A stretch of 64,000 nucleotides of DNA from Diploptera punctata (taxonomy: Eukaryota; Arthropoda; Insecta; Blattodea; Blaberidae), in the NCBI GenBank assembly GCA_030220185.1, contig JASPKZ010000421.1, forward strand, positions 62,001 through 126,000. Direction: 5' to 3'. Made by a program: the position numbers and the translations under genes. Below are positions 24,690-35,314 of this stretch, in pieces. The notes under the pieces were generated by a model. That model was not told the DNA's origin. It saw only the letters and a program-made list of their open reading frames with translations, and did not search any database. Position 1 is the stretch's first letter; every line of letters begins with the position of its first letter.

Positions 24690-25768
24690 TAAGTCCCGGC
24701 CACGCGTTGCTGTGACTACGGTATACGTTAAATTATGTTGTAGTAAACTAAGTGAGAAATCTAAATCAGAAAGTTTTTGTTTTACACAATTTTTTAGTTC
24801 TGGTACGTTAACTACACCCGGTATAAATATGGGTGGTGGTTTATGTGGAAGTGGTTTTGTTGATTGAGATGAATTTATGTTGTCTGCATTCTCAGTATAT
24901 TCCATAAGTGTATTATCATAAGGATTATGTACATTTATTGATGGAATATTTTGAAGAGGCTTGCTGATTTCATTATACTTTCGTTTTTTTTTCTACGAAC
25001 TTGCTGGCAGTTTGGATTCTCATCATCATCAAGAAGTCCTGTGTAGTTTTTTGTTTTGTTAGTAATATAATCACTTATGATATATTATAGTCATCTTGTT
25101 TTTCATTTAATTGAGGCATGGAGATTGTTTCTGTAATATTAGGCATATTATTATAACAGACTTATTTACAGTTCTGTTATTCCGTTCCTTAGGACCTTCA
25201 TATGTTTTTAAATTGCAATTCTTCTCAAATGTAAGATTTATGTCACATAGGCCTATACCAATTTGGGAAATTCACTTGATATCTTATCATTCATGGTCTC
25301 TACAACTGATTCGCCACATTGTTCAATGTCCCTTCTCGGTCCAATTACATTTAAATTAAGTTGCTGTCACTCAGCCAGATTACTTAAAACTAATACTTAA
25401 AAATAAAATTAATATTATTATCAATGTATCGAAAATAAAATAAACACAAACACACTTAAATTATGAAATAATCAATATTTGTAATCCAATTGAAATTCGC
25501 GTTTGCAACAAAAAGCACAGCCACCTGGTTAAATAATAAACCAATTACCTTACACGGCCATCTGTTAGAATCATGTGGAACTCACAGATAATTATAACTC
25601 TTTGTTAAATAATAAGCAAATAATTGGCAATAAAAATAATGCGACTATTTATTTAGTTATAAACTACCCTAAGTCTCAAGTTGGATCAAACTGCACGCAG
25701 TGTGCAATATTTTATTAAATCGGTTCAGTAGTTTAGGAGTCCATCGCGGACAAACAACGTGACACGTA

Positions 25769-25781
<13 letters not shown>
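24690..25781 (-). mobile_element. Helitron A, copy 1 (carries gag-like frame)
   Basis: On the minus strand it starts near 25781 with ...ATTACGTGTCACGTTGTTTGTCC and ends near 24690 with a hairpin (GCCAC...GTGGC in better copies) followed by CGGGACTT. In the 46.0-kb copy the end reads CGGGACTTCTAG. These are Helitron-type termini without inverted repeats. The interior (24700-25370) encodes pieces of the gag-like protein described at 26013-26728. No Rep/helicase is present, so it depends on other elements. Confidence 0.75.
24700..25370 (-). pseudogene. Gag-like protein of Helitron A, copy 1, broken
   Basis: The minus-strand frame at 24681-24905 reads PLPHKPPPIFIPGVVNVPEL, the start of the domain that precedes the zinc knuckles in gag proteins of Jockey/I-type LINEs (PPPIFxxGVxxxxxL). 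Upstream pieces correspond to the 26270-26728 copy but contain frameshifts. A poly-T run near 24985 is one break point. Confidence 0.6.

Positions 25782-25802
<21 letters not shown>
25770..25802. repeat. (TA)n microsatellite between Helitron units
   Basis: A TA run after Helitron A copy 1, followed by the linker taacactgagaataatcatgtgagcgtctatata. The linker recurs at 29030-29065 and 30332-30368. Confidence 0.9.
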
Positions 25803-25837
25803 CACTGAGAATAATCATGTGAGCGTCTATATATAAA

Positions 25838-26020
25838 CTAGCTAGCCGGCGAACATCGTATCGCCTTTAAATATTTTTACGTTAATTTTTCCGATGTTTT
25901 CATAGTTATGTGCTATTCGGGGCGGAAACAAATCCAACAAATCAAATATCATAAAAATCGGTCCAGCCGTTCATGAGTTATAAATAGTGTAACTAATCCG
26001 ACTTTGTTTTATTTATATAT
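25838..26020 (-). mobile_element. Mini-Helitron B, copy 2
   Basis: Starts ctagctagccggcgaacatcgtatcgcc and ends cgactttgttttatttatatat. The CTAG-proximal hairpin is slightly mutated relative to the other copies. Confidence 0.75.
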
Positions 26021-26728
26021 ATATAAAGTCCCGACCACGCGTTGCTGTGGCTAAGGTATACGTTAAATTATATTGTAGTGAACCACGTGAGAAATCTAAA
26101 TCAGGAAGGTTCTGTTTTACACAATTTTTTAGTTCTGGTACGTTAACTACACCCGGTATAAATATTGGTGGTGGTTTATGTGGAAGTGGTTTTGTTGATT
26201 GAGATGAATTTATGTTGTCTGCATTAACAGTATATTCCATAAGTGTATTATCATAAGGATTATGTACATTTATTGATGGAATATTTTGAAGAGGCTTGCT
26301 GATTTCATTATTCTTTCGTTTTTTCTTCTACGAACTTGCTGGCAGTTTGGATTCTCATCATCATCAAGAAGTCTTTGTATAGTAATATCATCTTGTGATA
26401 TATTATAGTCATCTTGTTTTTTATTTAATTGAGGCTTGGAGATTGTTTCTGTTATATTAGGCATATTATTATAACTAACAGACTTACTTACAATTGTGTT
26501 ATTCCGTTCCATAGGACCTTCATATGGTTTTATATTGACATTCTTCTTAAATGTAAGATTTATGTCACATAGGCCTATACTAGTTTGCGGAAATTCACTT
26601 GATATCTTATCATTCATGTTCTCTAGAACTGATTCGCCACATTGTTCAAAGTCCCTTCTCGGTCCAGTTAAATTTAAATGAAGTTGCTGTCTTTCAGCCA
26701 GATTACTTAAAACTAATACACTGCTCAA
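26013..26728 (-). pseudogene. Gag-like protein of Helitron A, copy 2
   Basis: Two minus-strand frames: 26270-26728 (152 residues) and 26013-26240. In order they show a polar N-terminal half with ...AERQQLHLNLTGPRRDFEQC, an Asn/Asp-rich stretch with QRLLDDDENPNCQQVRR, and then PPPIFIPGVVNVPELKNCV. The last block is the beginning of the gag domain just before the zinc knuckles in Jockey-type LINE ORF1 proteins. The zinc knuckles are absent because the Helitron end follows. A frameshift at the T-run near 26318 separates the frames. I infer a captured 5' part of a LINE ORF1. The native start lies upstream and is cut by the Tc1 insertion. Confidence 0.6.
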
Positions 26729-28231
26729 AACAATTAGAGGAACACTTGTAATACATTGAATAAGTAACTGTTTTTAAAGCAGTGAATTATTAATTTTATC
26801 ATTGGATACAATTTTTAAAGATCCATTGCCTAAATACAGAGAAATTACCTCAAATAACAAATATAGAGATATTTTTTATTTTGGAAGGCACTGGCCACTT
26901 CTAATTGGTAAGCTTCCTCATGTTGCTATAGTGACGAATGTTGATTATTGCCTTGTTTATTGAAGTCTCTGACAAAATGAGGCATTTAAATGAGTTTGAA
27001 GTGTATCATGCTCTAAATCTTTTACGAAAAGGTCAATCTCTGCGACAAGTGGCTAGAGAGCTTGGGGTTTCTTTTTCCGTGGTGTCCAGGTTACGCAACA
27101 GGCACAGAGAGATAGGTGAGTATTGTAGAAGACGTGGCCAGGGCCGTAAATTTAAAACAAGCCCCCTGGATGACAGATACGTTGTTCTTTCTGCTCTTCG
27201 ACAGCGTACAAAAACTGCAAAAGACCTGCAGAATGACCTTCATATGGCTTCCGGAATCCGGGTTTCAGACCAAACCATAAGGAACAGATTAAGGAAAGAG
27301 AATATTCGTCCAAAAAGGCCCGTTAAAAAACCACGCTTAACAAATAGGCATAAGGCAGCAAGACGTACGTATGCTGAAAACCTTAGTGATTGGAACCTGA
27401 ACCAGTGGGAGTCTGTGCTCTTCTCGGACGAATCCAGGTATCGTCTTAGACGTTGTGATGGTCGATTGAGGGTGTGGGGACGGCCAGGAGAAAGATTTTC
27501 TGCAGAAGCTGTACAGGAAATTGATAGATTCGGAAGAGGTTCCATAATGGTGTGGGCGGAGTTATGTACAACAATCGTACGGACCTTGTACTTGTTCCCC
27601 AGCGACTGAATTCTGTCCGGTATATCGAGCACGTTCTGGAAGAGCATGTAGTACCTGCTGCCATTGGAGTAGGCCCTGGATTTCTGTTTATGCAGGATAA
27701 TACCAGGGCACATTTGCGGCTGTCACCAGGGATTTCCTGAGGAGGAATGAAATTGAGGTAATGGAGGGGCCAGCGGTCAGCCCAGACCTCAACCCTATTG
27801 AACACTTGTGGGAACTTCTAGACAGGAAGGTCAGGAACCGACATCAAGCTCCACAAACTCTGCAGCAACTTGGAGATGATCTGAAGGAGGAATGGGAGAA
27901 TATCCCGCAAGAGGAAATCCAGAATCTTATTGGGAGCATGCCACGAAGGTGCCAAAGTGTCATCGAATGTCGTGGAGGCTATATACGATACTAACTCTAT
28001 ATAACGAGTATTTAACTTTGAAAAATAAGCACAAGATTCAATTGCTTACATAGCGGAAATATTTGAAAAGTTAATTGTCAGCGTTATTCATTTGTTTTTA
28101 CTGACATGAGCAATAAATATATAAATAAATAATTACAAATAATGTACTTTATTAATTTCATTTTTGTGCCTTTATCCAATGAAAAAATATTTGCATATTT
28201 CATAGTGTTCCTCTAATTGTTTTGAGCAGTG
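26719..28231 (+). mobile_element. Tc1-like DNA transposon, copy 1
   Basis: The terminal inverted repeats begin CACTGCTCAAAACAATTAGA at 26719 and end with the mirror at 28231. Flanking TA lies at 26717-26718 and 28232-28233. The length of 1513 bp is usual for Tc1. It sits within Helitron A copy 2. The second copy at 55659-57201 is nearly identical, implying recent activity of the family. Confidence 0.95.
26977..27994 (+). pseudogene. Tc1-type transposase, frameshifted
   Basis: Would cut and paste the element through a DDE nuclease. The N-terminus (MRHLNEFEVYHALNLLRKGQ) has two helix-turn-helix segments: SLRQVARELGVSFSVVSRLR at about residues 20-40, and a second around KTAKDLQNDL...TIRNRLR. 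A GRKFKTS basic hinge lies between them. The catalytic core has LFSDESRYRL (first Asp), FLFMQDN (second Asp) and SPDLNPIEHLW (Glu). Frameshifts near 27555 and 27715 split it into three frames, so it is inactive. Length without breaks would be about 338 residues, normal for Tc1. The start chosen is the Met that begins the conserved domain. An upstream Met at 26938 is in frame. Confidence 0.9.
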
Positions 28232-28640
28232 TACTTATACATGAAATTAATATTATTATCAATATATTGAAAATAAAATAAACACAAACATACTTAAATT
28301 ATGAAATAATCAATATTTGTAATTCAATTGAAATCGCGGTTGCAAAAGAAAAAGGACAGCCACCTGGTTAAATAATAAACCAATTACCTTACGCGGCCAT
28401 CTGTTAGAATCGTATAGAACTCACAGATATTTATAACTCTTTATTAAATAATAAACAAATAAATTGCAATACAAATAATGCGACTATATATTTAGTTATA
28501 AACTACCCTAAGTCTCAAGTTGGATCAAACTGCACGCAGTGTGCAATATTTTATTAAATCGGTTCAGTAGTTTAGGATTCCATCGCGGACAAACAACGTG
28601 ACACGTAATTTTTATATATTACGATACAATATATATATAT

Positions 28641-28988
28641 ATCCATCCGTAGTAATTCTGCCCGAAGGCAGGTCCTTCACTGCATTCATAGCATTTTCAT
28701 GCTATGCTTGCAGCTTTACTAGGGAATTGTGTAGGTGTGGTAGCTTCCCGTTGCTTTCCACACCGGTGAAGTATGATCGTGATGATGATGATGATAAGGA
28801 TGATTATGATGATGATGGCCATATGATTTGGGGGACCGTTTGGGCCTTAAAGTTTTCCTGACATTTGTCTTACAGGTGAGGAAAAACCCCGTTAAAAACC
28901 TCACCCAGAAAAACTGCCCCGATCTAGGATCGAACCCGGGCCCGCTGCGTGACAAGGCAGCACGCTACTTCGAGACCAGAGCGGTGGA

Positions 28989-28989
<1 letters not shown>
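28641..28989 (-). mobile_element. tRNA-derived SINE (family 1, copy 2)
   Basis: The minus-strand head reads CGTCCACCGCTCTGGTCTCGAAGTAGCGTGC, with A-box-like TGGTCTCGAAGTAGCG and B-box GGGTTCGATCCTAG near 28930. The body matches 14340-14642 and includes a GAT-rich tract (28770-28820). TA runs flank both ends. It lies between Helitron A copy 2 and the next Helitron B. Confidence 0.85.

Positions 28990-29028
<39 letters not shown>
28990..29028. repeat. (TA)n microsatellite
   Basis: TA run between SINE and Helitron unit. Overlapping frames encoding IYIYIY are artefacts. Confidence 0.9.
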
Positions 29029-29030
<2 letters not shown>

Positions 29031-29066
29031 ACACTGAGAATAATCCTGTGAGCGTCTACATATATA

Positions 29067-29245
29067 CTAGCTGGCCCGGCGAACGTCGTATCGCCTTTAA
29101 ATATTTTTACGTTAATTTTTCCGATGTTTTCATGGTTATCTGCTATTCGGGGCGGAAACAAATCCAACAAATCAAATATCATAAAAATCGGTCGAGCCGT
29201 TCATGAGTTATAAATAGTGTAACTAATCCAATTTTGTTATATATA
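29067..29245 (-). mobile_element. Mini-Helitron B, copy 3
   Basis: Starts ctagctggcccggcgaacgtcg (perfect hairpin GGCGA...TCGCC on the minus strand) and ends aatccaattttgttatatata. The linker upstream is identical in kind to that before copy 2. Confidence 0.8.
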
Positions 29246-29254
29246 TATATATAG

Positions 29255-30310
29255 AAGTCCCGACCACGCGTTGCTGTGGCTAAAGTATACCTTAAATAAT
29301 GTTGTAGTAAACCACGTGAAAAATCTAAATCAGAAAGTTTTTGTTTTACACAATTTTTTAGATCTGGTACGTTAACTACACCCGGTATAAATATGGGTGG
29401 TGATTTATGTGGAAGTGGTTTTGTTGATTGAAATGAATTTATATTGTCTGTATTCTCAGTATAAGTGTATTATCATAAGGATTATATACATTTATTGATG
29501 GAATATTTTAAGGAGGCTTGCTGATTTCATTATACTTTCGTTTTTTTATCTACGAACTTGCTGGCAGTTTGGATTCTTATCATCATCAAGAAGTCTCTGT
29601 ATAGTAATATCATCTTGTGATATATTATAGTCATCTTGTTTTTCATTTATTTGAGGCATGGATTTGTTTGTTTCTGTAATATTAGTCATATTATTATAAC
29701 TAACAGACTTACTTACAATTCTGTTATTCCGTTCCATAGGACCTTCATATGTTTTTAAATTGACATTCTTCTTAAATGTAAGATTTATGTCACATAGACC
29801 TATACCAATTTGCGGAAATTCTCTTGATATCTTATCATTCATGGTCTCTAGAACTGATTCGCCACATTGTTCAATGTCCCTTCTCGGTCCAGTTAAATTT
29901 AAATTAATTTGCTGTCTCTCAGCCAGATTACTTAAACCTAATGCTTATACATAAAATTAATATTATTATCAATATATTGAAAATAAAATAAACACAAACA
30001 CACTTAAATTATGAAATAAGCAATATATGTAATTCAATTGAAATTCGCGGTTGCAACGAAAAGCACAGCCACCTGGTTAAATAATAAACCAATTACCTTA
30101 CTCGGCCATCTGTTAGTATCGTATGGAAATCACAGATATTTATAACACATTGTTAAATAATAAACAAATAAATTGCAATAAAAAGAATACGACTATAAAT
30201 TTAGTCTCAAGTTGGATCAAATTGCACGCAGTGTGCAATATTTTATTAAATCGGTTCAGTAGTTTAGGATTCCATCGCGGACAAACAACGTGATACGTAA
30301 TTTTTAAATA
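29255..30310 (-). mobile_element. Helitron A, copy 3
   Basis: Left end agaagtcccgaccacgcgttgctgtggct (hairpin intact), right end gcggacaaacaacgtgatacgtaattttta. The gag-like frame (29546-29842 and neighbours) is broken by indels. A small deletion is present near 29460 relative to copies 1 and 2. Confidence 0.8.
29330..29930 (-). pseudogene. Gag-like protein of Helitron A, copy 3, broken
   Basis: The 98-residue frame at 29546-29842 carries IGLCDINLTFKKNVNLKTYE, then QRLLDDDKNPNCQQVRR. The PPIF block downstream near 29395 is preserved in another frame with a Val/Asp change region. Not functional. Confidence 0.55.
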
Positions 30311-30369
30311 TTAAGATATATATATATATATATAACACTGAGAATAATCATGTGAGCGTCTATATATAT

Positions 30370-30548
30370 ACTAGCTGGCCCGGCGAACGTCGTATCGCCT
30401 TTAAGTATTTTTACTTTAATTCTTCCGACGTTTTCATAGTTATCTGCTATTCGGGGCGGAAACAAATCCAACAAATCAAATATCATAAAAATCGGTCCAG
30501 CCATTCATGAGTTATAAATAGTGTAACTAATCCGACTTTGTTTTATAT
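30370..30548 (-). mobile_element. Mini-Helitron B, copy 4
   Basis: Starts ctagctggcccggcgaacgtcg and ends cgactttgttttatata at 30548. It is then cut by a LINE. The expected adjoining Helitron A appears 7.5 kb away at 38005, so this unit was split by the LINE pile-up. Confidence 0.8.
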
Positions 30549-31995
30549 AGTTAACAGACTACCTCATCACACACGAGTTACTTGATGAGCATTAGTCAGG
30601 TTTTAGAACAGGAAATCATACAAGTACTGCACTACTTGACATTGTAGAGGACATAAGAGACTCAATGGACAAAAGCAAACTCACCGCAATAGTGCTACTC
30701 GACTACAGCAAAGCCTTTGACACAGTAGATATAGACTTAATGCTAACGAGACTGAAGACACTACATCTGTCGGAAAACTGCCTTGATTGGTTTAGATCTT
30801 ACCTCACTAATCGTCAGCAATCAGTTTCTGTTAATAATCGCATTTCTTCCTGGCGCTTGGTGAGGAAAGGGGTACCTCAAGGCGGCATCCTCGCTCCTCT
30901 TCTCGATTTATATTAATGACGTGACCAACAAACTACAAAACTGCAAGCATCATCTTTACGCCGACGACTTACAGATTTACACACACATTTCACGCCTGAC
31001 GAAATTAATTAATATATTGACAAAGTAAACACTGACCTCAGGCATATATCTCTATGGTCCAGACAATATGGGCTGAAATTAAATGTAAACAAAACAAAAG
31101 CAATAATTATCGGACATCCAAGACTATTACACTCCATAAACAATGGCAATATGCCGGCTGTCATATTAGATAATGAACATATTCCTTCTACCGATGTCGT
31201 TAAAAAGTTGGGACTTTACTTAGATTCTAATTTAAATTGGCATGTGCAAGTAAAACAAACATCTAAAAGGATCTTCTCCATAATGCATTCCCTAAAGCGT
31301 CTTAAACATTTTCTCCCTACAGCTCTTAAAAGAATTTTAATCCAAACCTTAGTGATGCCGAATTTTGACTATTGTGACGTTCTACTAACTGACATAAGTG
31401 ACGGATTGTCGGACAAACTGCAGCGTGTCCATAATATGTGTATCAGATTCATATTTAATGTTCGAAAATACGATCACATTTCTCCATTATTCCACGAATT
31501 GTCATGGCTACATCTAAAAGAGAGAAGAAAATCGCACTGTCTAATTCTCTTATATAAGATCTTATATACCTCGATTCCCAATTATTTATCATCCCGTTTC
31601 CATTATCTATCATCAAACCATAACTTAAACACTAGATCACAACATAGTCTCTTGGTTAATATACCGCAACATAGGACATCACATCACTCCATGTCATATA
31701 CCATCTTCACCTCTCACAAATGGAATTCTCTACCACAAGAAATAAGGGACTGCCGGACATTGGCATCTTTTAAAAGAAATCTAAATTAATATTAGCTCTA
31801 ACCTCGACTTCATTGTTACCCAGTGTAAGGTATATATATTAATTGGTGTTTCTCGTATAATTTATCATATTTATATTATTATTATTATCGTATCATTATT
31901 GTTATTACCCTATAAAATGTTGTTTGTACATGAAATTTACTTTGCTACATTTATTGTATATTTAACTGTTTATAATTAGTATATTGTATATCTAT
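30549..31995 (+). mobile_element. CR1/L2/Jockey-group LINE, 5'-truncated, main part
   Basis: Begins within the RT domain and continues through the C-terminal part. It is interrupted at 31996 by an RTE-like LINE and its 3' end resumes at 35197-35290 (ggttgagtggaagagagggcc...ccagaataaataaagc). The 3' end matches the one at 20185-20232. Confidence 0.85.
30580..31789 (+). pseudogene. CR1-like LINE reverse transcriptase, broken
   Basis: RT motifs in order: SGFRTGNHTSTALLDI near 30595, IVLLDYSKAFDTVD near 30690 (first catalytic Asp), GVPQGGILAPLL near 30870, and YADDLQIY near 30957 (catalytic Asp pair intact, in a shifted frame). Then comes a 212-residue frame at 31151-31789 with KKLGLYLDSNLNWH, MPNFDYCDVLL, WNSLPQEIRDCRTLASFKR at the C-terminus. 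These are signatures of CR1/L2/Jockey-type polymerases. Breaks lie near 30905 and 31010. The N-terminal endonuclease is missing. Confidence 0.85.
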
Positions 31996-32002
31996 CCCTC
32001 CA

Positions 32003-33259
32003 TTGTATCTTTACCTTGTCGTGGTGGAGTGGCTTGTGTGCTTAAATGATCCTGAGAGCTATGCCGGCGGTAGAATTGCTGCCGATAGGGTTACCCATGC
32101 TGGACTGGTCGTAAAAATAGAACCGTCAAGAAATGCGGGCATGGGTTCAACTGGGGTAAAATTTTCCGGAGGTCAAATAGTCCCCCATTCGGTTCTCCGG
32201 GCGGGGACTACTTCAGGGAACCCATGCCAAAGGCTCAAACACAGGGACATGTTCCTAGGAACATGGAATGTTAGATCTTTATACAATAGCGGGGCACTAG
32301 AGATATTAACGCGGGAACTAGATAAATCGCCCTTGCACATAGTCGCTTTACAGGAAGTTAGGTGGCCAGGAGAAGGTAGTCAGGAATCAGGAAGCTTTGC
32401 ATTATACTACGGGGGTGCAGAAAGACCTGCATTTGGAACGGGTTTTTTAGTCAGGAGGAGGATCCTATCCGCTATCCGTGATATTAAGTTTGTTAGTGAT
32501 AGGATATCATACATAATTCTAAAGGGTAAACGACATGATTTTGTAATTGTAAATATACATGCCCCCACAGAAGATAAAGATGACAAGATCAAGGATGAGT
32601 TCTATGAAGAATTAGAATGCGTATTTGATAGTCTTTCAGGATATCATATGAAAATTGTCTTAGGAGATTTTAATGCAAAAGTGGGGCGGGAAGATATATT
32701 CAAACCAAAAATAGGCAAATTCAGTCTTCATGAAGATAGTAACGAGAACGGGGATAGATTAGTCACATCTGCCACATCACATAATCTCATTGTTAAGAGC
32801 ACAACATTTCAGCATAAGGATATTCATAAATACACTTGGACGTCTCCAGATGGAGAAAATCGGAACCAGATAGATCATGTATTAGTGGATAAACGCTGGC
32901 ACAGTAGCATCATTGATGTTAAATCAGTTAGAGGGACAGACTGCAATTCGGATCATCATCTGGTCAGAGTGAAAATCGGACAACGGTTATCGCTTATGAG
33001 AGGAACAAACGTTAAAGATGATTCTGTAAAATTTGAATTAAAAACCTTGAAAAATGATGAAATGCGGCAAGAATACCAAATCAAAATTGCTAATAGATTT
33101 GAAGTACTGGAATCTTCCGATGACAATGTGGCAAACGAAGAAGAAACTGATATAAATAAAGAATGGGAGGCTACAAGAGATACTATTCAATTGTCAGCAT
33201 CAGAAATCATTGGTTGTTTAAAAAAGAGGCAAAACAAGAAATGGTTTGATGAGGAATAA
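32003..33259 (+). CDS. RTE-like LINE apurinic-type endonuclease, N-terminal part of polyprotein
   Basis: The enzyme nicks target DNA to prime reverse transcription. The open frame is 418 residues. The endonuclease domain begins near residue 83 (FLGTWNVRSL) and shows the exonuclease-endonuclease-phosphatase motifs in order: TWNVRSL, VALQEVRW (catalytic Glu), VNIHAPTEDKDD, VLGDFNAKVG (Asp/Asn), WTSPDGENRNQIDHVLV, and SDHHLVRVKI (catalytic Asp-His). The N-terminal 80 residues come from the leader and probably are not native. A start at the Met of the MFLGTWN block (about 32249) is as likely. The frame ends with a TAA just after NKKWFDEE, where the family normally continues, so this stop is a lesion that separates endonuclease from RT. 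Confidence 0.9.
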   Translation: MYLYLVVVEWLVCLNDPESYAGGRIAADRVTHAGLVVKIEPSRNAGMGSTGVKFSGGQIVPHSVLRAGTTSGNPCQRLKHRDMFLGTWNVRSLYNSGALEILTRELDKSPLHIVALQEVRWPGEGSQESGSFALYYGGAERPAFGTGFLVRRRILSAIRDIKFVSDRISYIILKGKRHDFVIVNIHAPTEDKDDKIKDEFYEELECVFDSLSGYHMKIVLGDFNAKVGREDIFKPKIGKFSLHEDSNENGDRLVTSATSHNLIVKSTTFQHKDIHKYTWTSPDGENRNQIDHVLVDKRWHSSIIDVKSVRGTDCNSDHHLVRVKIGQRLSLMRGTNVKDDSVKFELKTLKNDEMRQEYQIKIANRFEVLESSDDNVANEEETDINKEWEATRDTIQLSASEIIGCLKKRQNKKWFDEE

Positions 33260-35175
33260 GCCGACATAGTAAAGAAAAAAAGCTAGCAAAAATGAAATGG
33301 TTACACGAGCCAAATGAGGTAAATTTAGAGCAATTGGGTAGTATTAGACGGGAAACCACCAAGCTACTAAAGAGAAAAAGAGGGAAAATTTGAGAGAGAA
33401 GATTAATGATGTTGAAATAAATGCAAAAAATAGGAACATTACAGAATTATATCAGGGAATTAGTATAGAGAAGAAAGGGTTTCAGGCTAGAACAAACATA
33501 ATTCGGAATGAAAATGGGGATATGATTGCAGATTCCAGGAGTTTATTAAATAGATGGAAAAGTTACTTTAATCAGCTATTAAATGTACATACAGAACTGG
33601 GCATTGAGGAGGATAAGTTACAGACAGCAGATATGCTAGTCGCAGAGCCAAGTGCATTAGAGGTTGAAATGGCAATTGAAAAAACTGAAGATGTATAAAG
33701 CATCAGGTTCAGATGAGATCCCAGCAGAACTGATAAAATCAGGGGGAGAAAAATTGATGGACAAGATACGCTGGTTGCTTAGTATGATTTGGGAAAAAGA
33801 AGCTCTTCCAGATGAATGGAAGGAGGCAAATATCGTACCAATTTATAAGAAAGGAGATAAAACTGATTGCAACAACTACAGGGGCATCTCATTACTTTCA
33901 ACTTCGTACAAAATTCTAACAAATATATTAGTAAGCAGACTTACTCCCTACATTGATGACATTCTAGGAGATCATCAATGTGCATTTAGAAGAAACAGGT
34001 CTACAACAGATCCGATTTTTAGTATAAGACAGATTTTAGAAAAGAAATGGGAATATAATGGTACTGTACATCAACTATATGTAGACTTCAAAAAAAGCAT
34101 ATGATTCAATTAAGAGGGAGAAGTTATATAGTATCCTGCTGGAGTTCGGAATTCCTAAAAAGTTAGTTAGACTTATACGAATGTGTCTAAATGGCACAAA
34201 GAGTAGGGTGCGTGTAGGCAAACAGTTTTCGGACACTTTTGAAATCCAGAATGGGTTGAAGCAAGGAGATGCACTATCTCCTCTACTATATAATTTTGTA
34301 CTAGAGCATGCCATTAAATCTTTAGAGAATGAGGAAGGCTTACAACTGAATGGTATTAATAAGCTGTTAGTTTATGCTGATCATGTAGTATTATTGGCTG
34401 ATAGCGAGGAGATACTAAAGAACAACACGCACACACTATTGAGTAATACTAAGAAATTAGGACTGGAAGTAAATATCAATAAAACTAATATATGGTCACA
34501 CGTAGAATTCATTATAATGGAAATGGACAGCTAATGACAAATGAGGGTAATTTTGAGGAAGTGGCTGAATTCATATATCTAGGAACAATGATCACAAATA
34601 GGAATGAGATGCACAAAGAAATTAAACATAGGCTCAATTCTGGAAATGCATGCTATTATGCATTGTAGAGACTCTTGATATCCCAACTCCTTTCAAAAAA
34701 CGTTAAACTGAAAATATATAAAACTATTATTCTACCAGTTATATTATATGGGTGCGCAACATGGACTCTTACTTTAAGAGAGGAAAGGAGATTACAAGTA
34801 TTTGAGAATAAAGTACTTAGGAAAATTTTTGGACCAAAGAGAGATGAACAGACAGGTGAATGGTGAAGACTACATAACAATGAACTACATGGTCTTTATA
34901 GGAAGCCAGATATAATAAGAACAGTTAAGTCTCGTAGACTGCGTTGGGCAGGACATGTTGCACGTATGGGAAATGAAAGACTTGCATGGAAGCTTCTTGT
35001 AGGAAAGCCAGAGGGAAAACGCCCAGTTGGTAGACCAAGAATGAGGTGGGAGAATAACAGTAACTATGATTTGAGGGAAGTAGATTATACAGGGAATTAT
35101 TGGAAAGCATTAGCTCAGGATAGGGATGTATGGGGAGCTTATGTCCGTGCGGCCATGAACCTACGGGTTCGATAG
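33260..35175 (+). pseudogene. RTE-like LINE reverse transcriptase and C-terminal segment, broken
   Basis: Frames: 33390-33698 (linker), 33664-34104 (RT fingers: DEWKEANIVPIYKKGDK, NYRGISLLSTSYKIL), 34181-34534 (palm: GLKQGDALSPLLYNF, LVYADHVVLLADS), 34675-34866 and 34966-35175 (C-terminal GRPRMRWENN). A one-base gain in an A-run near 34092 breaks the block that should read DFKKAYDS. The catalytic box reads YADH at 34372-34383, so the second Asp is lost. Stops at 34508-34535 and after 34666 add to the damage. It cannot be active. Confidence 0.9.
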
Positions 35176-35196
35176 TGCCAGTGAGTAAGTATAGTA

Positions 35197-35290
35197 TATA
35201 TCTATATTTGTCAAATATTTATTTGTATTTGTGCTGGTTGAGTGGAAGAGAGGGCCTTATGGCCTTAACTCTACCAGAATAAATAAAGCA
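35197..35290 (+). mobile_element. 3' end of the CR1-like LINE interrupted at 31996
   Basis: tgctggttgagtggaagagagggcc..taactctaccagaataaataaagcatta matches the LINE end at 20180-20232 and, reversed, the one at 61485-61520. A short TA run follows. Confidence 0.75.
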
Positions 35291-35314
35291 TTATTATATA
35301 TATATATATAGATT

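Larger units (their letters stand above)
26025..28615 (-). mobile_element. Helitron A, copy 2, interrupted by Tc1 element
   Basis: Its left part is 26025-26718 and its right part 28232-28615. The Tc1 element occupies 26719-28231 at a TA. The left end keeps aaagtcccgaccacgcgttgctgtgg. The right end keeps cggacaaacaacgtgacacgtaatttt. It contains the longest version of the gag-like frame. Confidence 0.8.
31996..35196 (+). mobile_element. RTE-like LINE, near full length
   Basis: About 3.2 kb, the longest copy of the family in the window. It starts with the non-coding-looking leader ccctccattgtatctttaccttgtcgtggtggag, carries an endonuclease and RT, and ends in ggttcgatagtgccagtgagtaagta, a short AGTA repeat tail as is usual for RTE-type LINEs. 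Other copies: 4786, 6165, 6745, 11190, 17684, 21590, 54303 and 62745. Confidence 0.9.
31987..35205. repeat. 9-bp target-site duplication flanking RTE-like LINE
   Basis: TATATCTAT occurs at 31987-31995 and again at 35197-35205, on either side of the LINE. It is AT-rich, so chance is possible. The CR1 LINE 3' end resumes directly after the right copy, which supports it. Confidence 0.65.

Noticed and set aside
27240..27805. Minus-strand frames opposite the Tc1 transposase
   Set aside because: Antisense shadows of a recognised coding region; no own family signature.
28828..29206. Frames with IYIYIY runs
   Set aside because: Translation of TA microsatellite fused to SINE or Helitron sequence.
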